DNA of 60,000 bases from Bugula neritina (lineage: Eukaryota > Bryozoa > Gymnolaemata > Cheilostomatida > Bugulidae): NCBI GenBank assembly GCA_964035545.1, contig OZ037768.1:9851241-9911240 (forward strand), given 5' to 3'. Shown here in pieces: positions 1-11,400 of the stretch (position 1 is its first letter; the number at the start of each line of letters is the position of its first letter). The position numbers and the translations under genes are program-made. A model generated the notes under the pieces. The model was given only the letters and a program-made list of their open reading frames with translations, searched no databases and was not told the origin of the DNA.

Positions 1-497
1 TCAAGAGTATAAATATAAGTGGTGAATCAAATAATACAGTAATTATTGCCATAGCTGCATACACATTGTGTGCAATCTACAATCAAGTATGTTGACATGA
101 AAGTCGTTGACTGTATAAAGTGAATGCTCGAATGCCAGTTACGGCTGTTGACATTTATTCGTAGTGTTTTGTAATTACATTATTTGAAAATAATGGTTTA
201 AATTATCCAAATTTTTAAGAAGTTGTGTTGCCAACCTGCAATGAAAGGTGTTGCTGTCATTCAAGATGAATAGTCGGTGCTCTACCAGAATGTGTCTTAC
301 CTGGATCAATGAATCTCTATTTGTAATGGGTGCAATTTTGTTCATTTAGTTCTACAAATTGAAACATTTAGTTGATTTTCTTTCATTTTGTCAGCAGACT
401 TGAAAAGAATGAAAGAGATGAAGTGTTTTTAGTTTTTGTTTTATTAAAGAAGTTTCTGACTTAAGCGTATGTTTTACTCGTACCTGTTTATGTGCAG
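1..497. other. Intronic sequence upstream of the first visible pericentrin exon
   Basis: AT-rich sequence with stops in all frames. I see no exon with both splice sites in it. It ends at the acceptor AG at 496-497 that opens the first recognisable coiled-coil exon, so it is most likely intron of the gene that continues to the right, with its 5' exons outside the window. Confidence 0.5.
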
Positions 498-3400
498 CTG
501 AGTTGAATGAAGCCCGGCAGCTCCAGCAGGCAGCGCTCATTGCTGACATGTCGAAGGCTCTCAACACAGAGCAGCAGAGAAATGGCTCACTAACCGGGGA
601 GTTGTCTACTCTACGTGAGAAACTCTACAAAGCGGAGGCTGACCTGGCCAATGCCACAGCACAACTTGATCATACAAGACACCTGCTTGACACTGAGCAA
701 CAGAAGTTTTCATCGTTACAGTACGTAGTTCATTTCAACATTGTTAGATGTTTGGTTGAACATGTTATTAGATGTACGGAGTATAGGTTAGCCCCCTATA
801 TTATTTCTCATTGCCCTCTATGATTTAACCTGCTACTCTGTGACCCCACCTTCTCTATATTTCTATAGGATTGATTTATCTGACGTCAGGTACGTACAAG
901 GCAGCGCGTCACCAGTCTATCTATCGCCATCTAGATATTGGAATACCTGGTGTACTTGTAATACTCATTTCATGTTGCTCAGCCCTGCTCCATTCTACTC
1001 ACTCATCTTTGCTGACTGGAAAATATAGTTTCTTATTTATTTCTTATTTGGTGTTTTTGAAATTTCATTTCTAAAACTTCATTACATCAGCTGATTGCAT
1101 GCCATTGTATTATTTACCAGCAATATTTTGGTTGCAGTTTAGTTTTCACAGATTCTTATCTATTTGATTCTCTCTCCCATCTGTCTGTCTGCCTCCACCT
1201 CAGTGATGCGTTCACTTCTGTCTGCTGCATCTCTCTCTTTACCATGTAGGAATCAGCTGGCGAATGAGTCCGAGAAAACTGAGATGTTGGAATCTCGTCT
1301 GTACCAGCAAGCTGCTGAAGAGCAGAAACTTCGTAGCGGTTTAGAGAAACTTCAACAGGAGAAGAAGCAAGAGAAAGAAGAGGCTCATCTCTTAGCCCAG
1401 GTGAGGATATTTAGTAGGCAGTAGGTTTATTTGTTTTACGTTTTATCTATACAGTTTGTATTTGTACAGTCCAGTCATGCTGAATGAAAAAGCACTTGAT
1501 TTTATTTCAGACTTTAAGACAAGATATACAGTTGCTAAGGGATAAACAAAACGGTCTAACGGCCAAGCTGGACAAGGAAAGCCTGCAACTTCAAACAGCC
1601 AAAAGGCAGTTGGTTGAGGAGCAAAATACAGCCTCCAATAGAGAGAGAAAGGCTAAAGCTAAAATTTCTCAGCTGGAACTCAACCTTGACATGGAAAAAG
1701 CAAACCAGCTAGACCTGTCTCAGTATGTCAATCAGCGTGCAATGGCTCATTGATTTCGAATTATCTGTATAATCGAGTGAAATCCTTTGAACTCAAACCT
1801 TGTTTCATAGATTACAACTGTCTTTAACTGTAGGCAACTGTCGCAAGAGAAACGACTATCCGCTGATCAGGCTAAGCAAATATCCGAGTTAGAAAACAGA
1901 CCAACTGTGTCTGAATACAAGATGCTAGCAGATGAGTTGGATACAGAGAAGGGAAGGTGTTTAGACATGCAGGTAAAATATGCTCACCTGTTCTGGTAAT
2001 ACATTTACACATTCAGGTAATATATTTAGACTTAGTTCTACACGTGCTGTTGTAGAGTGCTGTTAGTAGAGAGAAGAATAGGTCTGCCAATCTCAGTGCT
2101 GCTCTGGACTTGGCAAGAGCTCAGGCTCTGGAGGAAATAGAAAATGAGAAAAGACTTGTCTCTCAGCTCAAACAGGATTTAGAGTCCCGGAAGGTGAGAA
2201 ATTGTCTCCCTTAGTAATTGTAAAGTATTTTCTACCATGTTGTCTGTATTCACTAGGAGTAGAGGAGTGTTTTATGCAGCTCTTGTTGATCTCTTGTTAT
2301 ATTCAAAAGTTGTGTGAAGAAAATTGCTCCGATCATAACTCCGTAGTTCATAACTTGTACAGCCAATCAGAGTACATAGATTTGAAATTGTCAGTTTTTT
2401 CAGACATTTTTAAAATTTGCTAAACATACCGTGTTTAAAACATCAGCGGTATTCTAAAAATGGTGATATCGTAAAGCTTTCGATATCATAATACATATAG
2501 AACAGTCTGTATTGTGAGTGCATTCCTGTAGAGAGAGTCAGGTGACCTGCGAGCGCAGCTATTGGCTGAAAACCAGACTGTGGGAACTCTTCGAGAGGAA
2601 GTTGCCCAGTTGCAGGACAAGTTGGAGAGCGTCAACTGTGAGTTGTTCACAGCTCAGAGAGAGTTGGCTGTGCAGCAGACGTCCATGCAGCAGATTAGAG
2701 ACTCCATGGCGGACGTGGAGAGTTTCAATGATGAGCTGAAGACCAGGCTGGGAGCTGCTGATGCGCTTGTGGCTGAGAAGGAGCGTGTAATAGCCTCCCA
2801 ACACCGGGATATTGTCAAGATGAGGAATCACACTGCTCAGGCTAATGTATGTCCCCGAATTCTTGCAGCACTTGAAAGATAGTTAAGGATTTGTGAATAA
2901 AGTGTGTATAATAGCTGGACATAGTTGTTAGCTGGCTGCTGTGAGCTATTCTCAACAGACATGCAGTTGTTAGAAGTGGTTTTCTTTGCACTTTGCCTAA
3001 TAGTTTGAGTATCACTGCTTAGTATTAAACTAACAAGTTTGCTGTGAGTGTGCCATGTAATTGTAGATACCACCTTCTTCTAGCGAATCTGTTAAACTCT
3101 TAGATCTTGTTGATAAACTTAGTCAGGAAAAAAGTGAGCTGAGAAATACGCTCAGTCATCTAGAGGCTGAAATCCATCAGTACAAGATACGTGAGGTACA
3201 CACTTTGCTAACCAGTTTTAACCTAGAGGTTCCTTTGTATACTAGTTTCCCTTGTTTTATTAATATATTAGTTCCCCCCTTTCCCCTATTTTATTATTGC
3301 TGTGTTCTCGAGAGTTAAACTCCTTTGTGTTTGATGTCAGGCAAACCGCACTTCGGGGAATTTGAGCTGCAAGCTGTCTTCCTATTGGCTGGAAGTTGTC

Positions 3401-5003
3401 ACCCAGCTCTATTCTCGAATGAGAAAGGCTGAAGCTAAAGTCCGAGGTTTGACTTACCAGAAGAAGCTGATACTCCTGCAACTTGGCGGATATCAGGTGA
3501 CGATATATCGTGCCTCAGTACATTAATGTGATAACGTACAATATGTAGGTATATCATAGACACCTGTAGGTATATAATACGTAGGTATATCATATACATG
3601 CTGTAGGCATACAATACGTAGGTATATCATAGACATGCTGTAGGCATACAGAATGATGAATATAATTCAAATATCTGTTACATAGGAGTGTGAAGCGGAG
3701 ACATTGAGAAGACTAGCAAATATGGGAGCAGTAAGCCCCACCACTCCAACCAAGATTCCACCTAAACGTAGATTTAGGGCTGCCGTTAGAGTGGTCATCA
3801 CTACATATCGAATGAAATGGCTCATTACTAGATCAAAAACGGTTTGTTTTTATAGTATATTCAGCCCCATAATGCTTTTTGTATGTTGAGCATTCATTTG
3901 GAAGATTTTGCAATCTATTGAAGTATTTTCAACATTAACTCATCAGATTATATACTGTTGATTACCAAAGTTCTACTGAATGTTGCTTGAGCTGATGATT
4001 GTAATGTGTGTTTCCAGTTGATTCGTGACGGTATCCAAAGTCTGTTTAACAATGATAAAGAAAATTCCGGACATAAAGGTTAGTAAAACATTTTGCTTTA
4101 AACAAGTTTACTGAGAAACCTAAAATTTAGAGATTTTTAATATTTATGTTTATTGTTTCTGCTTTCAGTCGCTAACAAGCCTTCCAAATCCGAGTTCAAG
4201 TCTGACTCTGCCAAAGTCTCCCGTCCAGATTCTCGCAGATCTTCCCGCCGTCCCGACAGCAGCAGGACGGCATCAACCGCCGTTACTGGCAGCAGCAAGA
4301 GATCGAGCTCTGCGCAGTCCACCCGATCTGATAAGGGGTCGTACACGGCGTCCCGACCTCAGAGCCAATTGTCTCTGCATAGAAGGCGGAGTTCTAAGGG
4401 CAGCAGTAGGGAGGATATGAGGTCAAGTGCTACAGCCAGCCCCGTGGAGAGTCTGTCAAAACGGAGTACTCCCAGGAATTCTCCCGTCCCTCCTAGAGAA
4501 GGTCAGTTTATATATTGACTCCGTTAGCCTGTAGCTGTAAGAAGGGGAACATGATATATCTATGTATTCTCAGAGTCAGCATCCGGCAATGATATTGTCA
4601 CTTGTAGCATTATTTTTTAATTTATGTAACTTTCTTCTTTTGAATCTATGATTGATTGTTGGTTTTATCCATATTTTCATAGGCGTAAAAAGTACATATT
4701 ATCTATAATATTTATGAATTTGCATGAGTATATCACAATAGCATATGCATAGTATCTATCTATATTAGACATGTACTAAATTTTCAGCCACATTTGTCCA
4801 TCTGCTGTATGTAGGTCAAACTGGCTCTCCGGCTAGCAGTTATAATCCTAGCAGACACGCCAACTGTTTCCCTTCAGATGCACATATCAGGCCCGCAGTG
4901 AATCGACCTTCTGCTGATGACAGTGTTGTCGAAAATCTGAATCGGTTAGAAAGACTGCAGGAAAGACTAACTGAAATTCAAAAGCCCTCCTCTGCCACAC
5001 CCG
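498..5003 (+). CDS. Pericentrin/AKAP9-like centrosomal coiled-coil protein, C-terminal part with PACT domain (5' partial)
   Basis: Twelve exons join in phase: 498-720, 1250-1400, 1511-1722, 1834-1972, 2056-2193, 2532-2846, 3067-3195, 3341-3496, 3686-3841, 4018-4078, 4169-4501, 4815-5003. Exons 1-7 encode almost uninterrupted Glu/Lys/Gln/Leu-rich coiled coil. Exons 8-10 carry the PACT domain: a conserved YQKKLILLQLGGYQ stretch, then ECEAETLRRLANMG, then a basic RFRAAVRVVITTYRMKWL segment. In pericentrin and AKAP450 this module targets the protein to centrioles and binds calmodulin. Exon 11 is a long Ser/Arg-rich low-complexity tail, and exon 12 ends in a short amphipathic helix (LNRLERLQERLTEIQ). 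The 5' end lies outside the window. After 5003 there is a good donor (GTGAGT). If it is not used, the frame reads to a stop at 5045-5047; I found no further exon. The family call is strong; pericentrin versus AKAP9 cannot be decided. Confidence 0.88.
3544..3651. repeat. Minisatellite of roughly 37-bp units in a PACT-domain intron
   Basis: About three imperfect copies of a unit built on GTAGGTATATCATAGACATG followed by a CTGTAGGCATACAATAC-like segment. It lies in the intron between exons 8 and 9 of the pericentrin-like gene, ending about 35 bp before the acceptor of exon 9. Confidence 0.7.
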
Positions 5004-6214
5004 GTGAGTCAAGGCGTATAGCTAAGTCCTTGTGCTGCTCAGCATAAAAAGCTGTTTGGGCAACGCTCCAATATATCAATCAATGCATCAATAGATTGAT
5101 TGACAGGTTTGATTGATTAAATTCATAATAATAAGATTATTTGTCAAGCGGAGTGGATTTATCAGATGAATTGAAAGCTATTGATCTAAGTAATTGTTTA
5201 TTGAGTGATTGACAGCATATTTTGTTTTGCTGCTGATATTATCTGATCAAGTAATCTAGGTCTCGGTGAATAACGTGTGCTCCATGCTGTATTACCTGCC
5301 AACTCAGTTTTCTATTATGTTTATAGATGCTTTTATGTAAAGACTCAGTGTAACAAGTTCTCTACTGCATTTCCATGACTTGCTGCTGAATTGAGACTAC
5401 TAGAGGTGTTTTAGTGTAACGCTGCTTGCTGATTGGGTTATTTAACTTTTAGTTTCATGAATTGACATTCCTCGTGTACATTTGCAAAATAGCTTGTATT
5501 CTTACATAATATTATGTCGTTTATTATTCCAATTTATTAATGAAAATTTGTATAATTGTGTTGTTGGAGATTAGCACGAGTATGTGATGTTCTTTTTAAC
5601 TTTTTGATTATAGTAATCATTTTATTTCATGTTTAAAATGTTGCGCTCATAAGTTTTGTGGTGCTGTAATAAGTATAATAGTTCAAAGTAGTATTAGTGT
5701 TATTAATATATTATGTAACGATATTTATACTTTATTTGTGTATGTTACGTGAATATTTGATAATTGATGGTCATATAAGGTATTTATTTTTAAAAAAGTG
5801 ATTTTAGTTGCTGTGTTTACATATATATTCCTTTTATACAGCATGAAATATATAACTATTTAAAATATTAATCATAATTTATATTATTCATTCGCCATGA
5901 AATTCATCAAGTTGCCATCTAAAATAACGCTTAGAATATTCATACAACAATCAAAACACAGACACATATATTATCATTGATCCTTGAACGATTTTTCTCA
6001 GTTGAAGCCAAGTAGTCCTTTGAAAGTTGCATTTTAAACTGCTTATTGTCTTACTTGCAACAATTAATATGCCATAATGTACTATAATATGTCAATAGTG
6101 GTAAATGAAAGCTGAACCTAGTTTCTTTTCCATAGACTGTATACATGGTGCATATAACAAGTGGAATCGGATAGTTTCAACACATGTCATACAGCATACC
6201 TCAGGCTGACATGT
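5004..6214. other. Intergenic or 3' non-coding AT-rich sequence
   Basis: Follows the last visible pericentrin-like exon. Stops are dense in all frames and I see no splice-bounded exon. It may include the 3' UTR or a final intron of the pericentrin-like gene. No other recognisable element was found. Confidence 0.4.
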
Positions 6215-6517
6215 TGTAGGGAGATTTTCAACTTAGTTATAGTTATCTTCTCTTAACATGTATGAAGAGCGAACAACTCCATTAAAGTATTATAATTGCA
6301 TTGACATAAATGTAGTGTAGGTGTGGCCTGTATGAATTTGGCAAGTATAAAAGAGAGTGTGTATGAGAGAGAACAGTGCTCAAGGAGGGAAAATAAAGAT
6401 AGAACTTGTGTGTATGAACGCAATAGAATGTGTTAATGAGTGCTAGCCCAGGATCCTAGACTGTGGAGCACCACATGACGAATACCCTAACCCGGAGTCC
6501 TAACTCTACTCCCTACA
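6215..6517 (+). mobile_element. Probable solo LTR of an LTR retrotransposon
   Basis: A 303-bp block begins TGTAGGGAG and ends CTCCCTACA, a short inverted repeat of the TG...CA type expected of LTR ends. Inside, in order, are a TATA box (TATAAAAG, 6346-6353) and a polyadenylation signal (AATAAA, 6392-6397). The sequence just after the end (GACAGGAGCTGG) resembles the start of the internal region of Gypsy-type elements. I found no second LTR, no gag/pol remains and no clear target-site duplication. It is therefore called a solo or truncated LTR at moderate confidence. Confidence 0.45.
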
Positions 6518-7163
6518 AATTGACAGGAGCTGGAGCTATTGGAAAATAATTATTTACATTTGACCGACAGTTTACCATTTACAGATTTACCTCAAAACGT
6601 TTCAACTACCTAGTACTAATAGTACTAATTTTATGAATAATAATTTATAATATTCAATACTAATAACACAGTAGGCTATCACGCTTATATGCAGAACCTT
6701 CTTATGTGCACCTTATCTCTCCTCTATTTTTATTAACAAAACGTGACAAAATATTCTTATCATTATAGTAAAAATAATATTTAAATGAAAATTGCATTCT
6801 TTACAATGGAAATAAAATATATATCTATGAAATGATAAACTGACGTGGCTTAAAAGCATTGAGCTGTATAAAATTTTGAAAAAAACTTAGATAATAAATT
6901 ATAAATAGTTTAATAAATTACTATATTACACATCAAATAGGCTTTGTAAATGTAGGCTACAAGAAAAGTCTAAAAGTTTTTTAAATACAACTGATTGAAA
7001 TGTTTATTCCAGGGTTAGTTTTATTCACTTAAATGGTTTTCTGTTAGCCTAGCATAAATTATATGTTTAAAGTTTATCTGATGCATCCCACCATCTGCTA
7101 ATATTCTCATGAAAGGACATATAATAACTATAGGTTTGCTGCTCATTGATTGTATATAGCATC
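6518..7163. other. AT-rich spacer upstream of the C-type lectin gene
   Basis: No coding exon or RNA gene is visible. It presumably contains the promoter of the lectin gene starting at 7164, but I see no TATA box that stands out from the AT-rich background. Confidence 0.4.
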
Positions 7164-8265
7164 ATGAATGGGGAGTGTAAGTTACTTGCCGTAAGTGTTT
7201 TAGTGGTCACCATTTTTGGTAAGTAAATGTGATGCAATGGTACATATTATACAGTTGAAAAGAGTTTGTTATGTGCATGAATAACACATTTGAACACAGC
7301 TTCTTAAATTATTAAAGTTCAAATTGAGCTATTTTAATCAGCTTTGTGCACTTTAAAGGTCTCAGTACTGCCTGTGAAAAAGATGGTTGGATAAAAGGAC
7401 CGTATGAGTCATGTTACAAGTTCTTTATGAAGCCGAAAGTAAATTGGCAGACGGCGGACAAGGCATGCAAAGATGTTGGTGGATTGTTAGCTTCTTTAGA
7501 AAGTGAAAAGGAAATCATATGGATGCGTGGATACAGAGCCTTTCATAGCAATTTGAGAGAAATAACTTGGATCGGTGGTCTCAAAGATCAAAATGGCGAT
7601 TGGTTTTGGACCAGCGGTAACTAACAGAAATTATTGGCTAATTTAAATTCTCCAATACAATAATGGCTCTACCAGTGCATGACTGTAATAATAGAATGCT
7701 GCTTTTTTATATGTAGCATTATTCTACTAATTTCAAAGTAAAATAACAGAAACATTGCCTCAGTTTAAAAATCTTCGTTAAAATTATATCATGAAACATG
7801 TGCTAATAGTATCCAGTAACACTTGATATAACAACAATTATGTTAAAGTAAAACTATCAAAATGTTGAAAATGCAATAATGAACATAATTAATGGAAACT
7901 TATACTATTGCCATTATAAATTGCTTTATATATTACAAATGAAATTTCCTAAAGTATATAAAAATGTTAATTGCAAAATGCCTTTGATCATTTTATCTTT
8001 TTTTTAAGAAAAGTCACTCAAATAGATACTATTAAAAGTTGTTTCATTTGTAATAATATTTGCTTCAGACAAGCCAGTGACTGCCTCGGACTGGGCTGTA
8101 GGCCAACCTGATAACCGAGGTGGAGCGCAAAACTGTCTGGCGCTATTTGGTAACACGATTATATTTGAGAAACCATCTCAAGAATGGCTCCGATTTGATG
8201 ACGATGATTGTGGTGTAGCTAGAGGTTACATCTGTGAGAAGACAGCATCAGCAGTAGAAAGCTAA
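7164..8265 (+). CDS. Small secreted C-type lectin (single CTLD, QPD type)
   Basis: Three exons, 7164-7218, 7359-7616 and 8069-8265, joined by phase-1 introns, give 169 residues. Exon 1 encodes a hydrophobic signal peptide (residues about 1-22). Exons 2 and 3 encode one long-form CTLD: the N-terminal Cys pair (ACEKDGW, YESCYKF), the helix KACKDVGGLLASL, the WIGG core, the sugar-binding loop GQPDN, and the final Cys pair around DDDDCG and YICEK. QPD at the Ca2+ site 2 usually predicts galactose-type binding. The usual WND is replaced by an Asp-rich RFDDDDC stretch. With no other domain and no membrane segment it should be secreted, plausibly as a humoral lectin. AATAAA follows the stop by 25 bp. 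Confidence 0.9.
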
Positions 8266-8290
8266 TTGGTTAATATTTCTTCATTTGCTT

Positions 8291-8296
8291 AATAAA
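8291..8296 (+). terminator. Polyadenylation signal of the lectin gene
   Basis: AATAAA 25 bp after the lectin stop codon, in the 144-bp gap between two convergent genes. Confidence 0.7.
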
Positions 8297-8363
8297 ACTA
8301 TGCAGTGTTGTACAGTTCACTCAGATATTTTGATCATTAAAGATAATGACTCAATGCAAATTA

Positions 8364-8369
8364 TTTATT
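8364..8369 (-). terminator. Polyadenylation signal of TRIP13
   Basis: AATAAA on the minus strand about 40 bp after the TRIP13 stop (8410-8412). A second AATAAA at 8425-8430 lies inside the last codons and is less likely to be used. Confidence 0.6.
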
Positions 8370-8409
8370 TCTGATATATAATTTACAAAAATACTTCAAC
8401 AAAGATATG

Positions 8410-11400
8410 TCAAATTTCTGGATCTTTATTTAGGTGATTAGTTTCTCGAAATTGATTCTTTATACACTGCAGCATTGCATCCCAATAGGCATTGTTCAAC
8501 TCTAATTTCTGGGCCTACAATATAACATGAGAAAGCATTACAGCTATGTTATATGCTATATAACTGGTTTGAAGCAAACTAAAAGATTTGTTTTATAAAC
8601 TATATTATATATCAAAATATCAGAGGCAATAATTTTTTTTTTAATCAAAGAACATAATATTGGCATAAGACACAGTGTATAATGCACTTGGCAGCACTTA
8701 AACAGAATAAGTATACAAGCTCAGCTTCTGGCACGGTACTATAGAGTATAGATACAGTGGGCTCTAATGTCATACTCACAGGCAAATATTCTGCATGGAA
8801 AAGCATTGGCAGCTTCCGAAGACTTCTTCCACTCAGACCCACGCTAGCACTAAATAACAAGTTTAATATTTGTTAAGCCTAAAGTCTATGTTAGACGATT
8901 AAAAGAACAGGAAGTTAGAGCATAAAAACTTATATGAAAAATATCATTTGTCTAATTCCCATAAATATACCAACAAATTCTTAGTCTATAGTATTTGTTC
9001 AATTAAACATCTTTTTAAATAAAATTTTTAAGATGCAGCTCACTAAATGTTGGAATACATTTTTAAAATACTGTAAAACACTGTCTAATGTATTTTAAGC
9101 AGCAAATTATTTTAAAAACCAAGTTACTAGTTTATAAAAAGTACATATAGTTTCATTATTCAGGACATTATTTTGAGCAATTGTAAAAATTCTCTTACAG
9201 AGATAAGGATTTCAACTTCAAACTGTGTTTGACTGTTGGGTTACTCGAACCACTCAGTTTGCGCCCTTCTAGCTGTCGCCATGTGAGTAGATTCAACTCT
9301 GGTGTGATTATACCAGCCTATAACAATCAGATAACAGTGAAGACAATATTATGTAATATAGACTAAGAATCATGTTTGCAGCATATAATGGAGCTGGGGG
9401 AGATGCTGAAACCTAAAACAAAATACTACAACTAAGAGCAGAGCTGAGCTAAACCTAATGGCTAATACACATAAAAAATAACAGTTTGAAAAATATTAAG
9501 CATTGTTCCAAGAAACTTTAAGAGTCACTTATTTAGAAGTTACAAAGTGAAAGACAGCGATATAAGATAATAAAGTTAGCTAAAACAAGGCACTACATAT
9601 AATATATAGTACATTTATTAGCCAATATCATACTTTCTTGTAATATTAGAAATCATTTTTTTACTAATACTATTTGGAGGTGGACAGACTGAATTTCGGA
9701 ACCTGAGAATCAACTAATAAAAGTTAATTTATATTGTATTTCTTTTACTTACCCGCATACTTTCATGCAGACAACCTCTGTACACGCTGTAAATAGCCTC
9801 TTGGTTGGGAGTCCCGATATACCTCTTTATGTCAGCTCGGTCTAAGAATGCTGCTTCGATAGCCTTAGTAACATTAGTCGTAGTGAACACAATGACATTC
9901 GGGTATCTACAATGAGTACCATAACTAATATAAGTCCGGTTGCCATAATTCCATGATAGGTAATTTACTACAAGTAGAATTGCAAAACTATACACTATAC
10001 AATATATATAATATACATAGTTACATCAAGTGGCTGACACAATTGATATTGATAATACTTTGAAGTAAAATACTTTGAGGTTATTGGTGCTTGAACCTTT
10101 ACAGTGCTTACTCTAGTAGCAATGCAGCTGTCTCTACTATATTACCAGACCACCACCCCCCACCCCACCACCCCCCCATCTGTCCCTCGACTACATATTG
10201 GTGAGCTTACTTTGTAGGGAACTCATTGGTTTATAAAGTCAAAAAATAAGCATAAAAACTGCATTTTTATAGCATTATAATATAAGAAACTCAAATTGTA
10301 CTACTACCTATCAACATGTCTATATATTCATAGAAACAGAGACAGCACTTTAATTTTCAGCAACTGTAAGCATGCAGCATTTTGTAGTTTCACCTTTTAA
10401 TGTCGTCAAGTCGAGTGAGCAGAGCATTGACTACTCTCATGGAGTCAGACGGCTCGTTGCCGTGCATCATGTTCTTCCTGTTGTTAGCCAGGCCCTCCAC
10501 CTCGTCAATTAGTATACAGACTAAACTGTCTTTAGCATCTATGAACTCCTGGATCTTATCAAACATTTTCCCAACTAACTTACCAGACTGTAAAACAAAG
10601 CCATTTGATGAAAAGTCAATTTAGCCACATATTCATGATACATCATATAGGTTTAAATATTTAAATAAAGTGAGCTCGAAAATATGCATTTTGATGACAT
10701 TGTACTGCCGATATGTTTTTAAAGCAGAGTATTGTTATAATTGCTACCTGAAAATTTGTGATCTACTCTAATATCAATACTGCTCAGCTTTGTAGACAAA
10801 CAATTGTTTGCATATGCTTACATATGCTTATATATGCTTACATATGCTTATATATGCTTACATATGCTTATATATATACTTATATATGCTTACATATGTT
10901 CACATATGCTTATATATGCCTACATATAATAACCAAATGCTAACTAGAAAATTACAGCTGATACACATGTGTGCTCACAAACCAACATCAGCTCATTTAT
11001 AATACAAGCTCTACCTCAGAATAGTATTTAGAGAAGAGGCCCTGACTGTTGATCTCTACCAGCTGACCTCTCCTGTATTTGTGAGACAGTCGAATACAGA
11101 GTTTCTGAGCCAATGCTTTACAGAGGGAAGTTTTCCCTGTCCCTGGAGGTCCTAAAATAATGCATGCATAGTAAAGTAGCTGCAGGAACATGATTATGTA
11201 AAACATACAAGTGATATTATAATATACTATAGTATGATATACTATAATATAATATAATATAATGAAATGCATTATAGTATAATACAATAATATAATGTGA
11301 TATAATATAGTATAATATATAATATAATATAATAGAATACAATGTGATATAATATAATACACTCTAACATAATATAGTACAATATAATATAATACACTCT

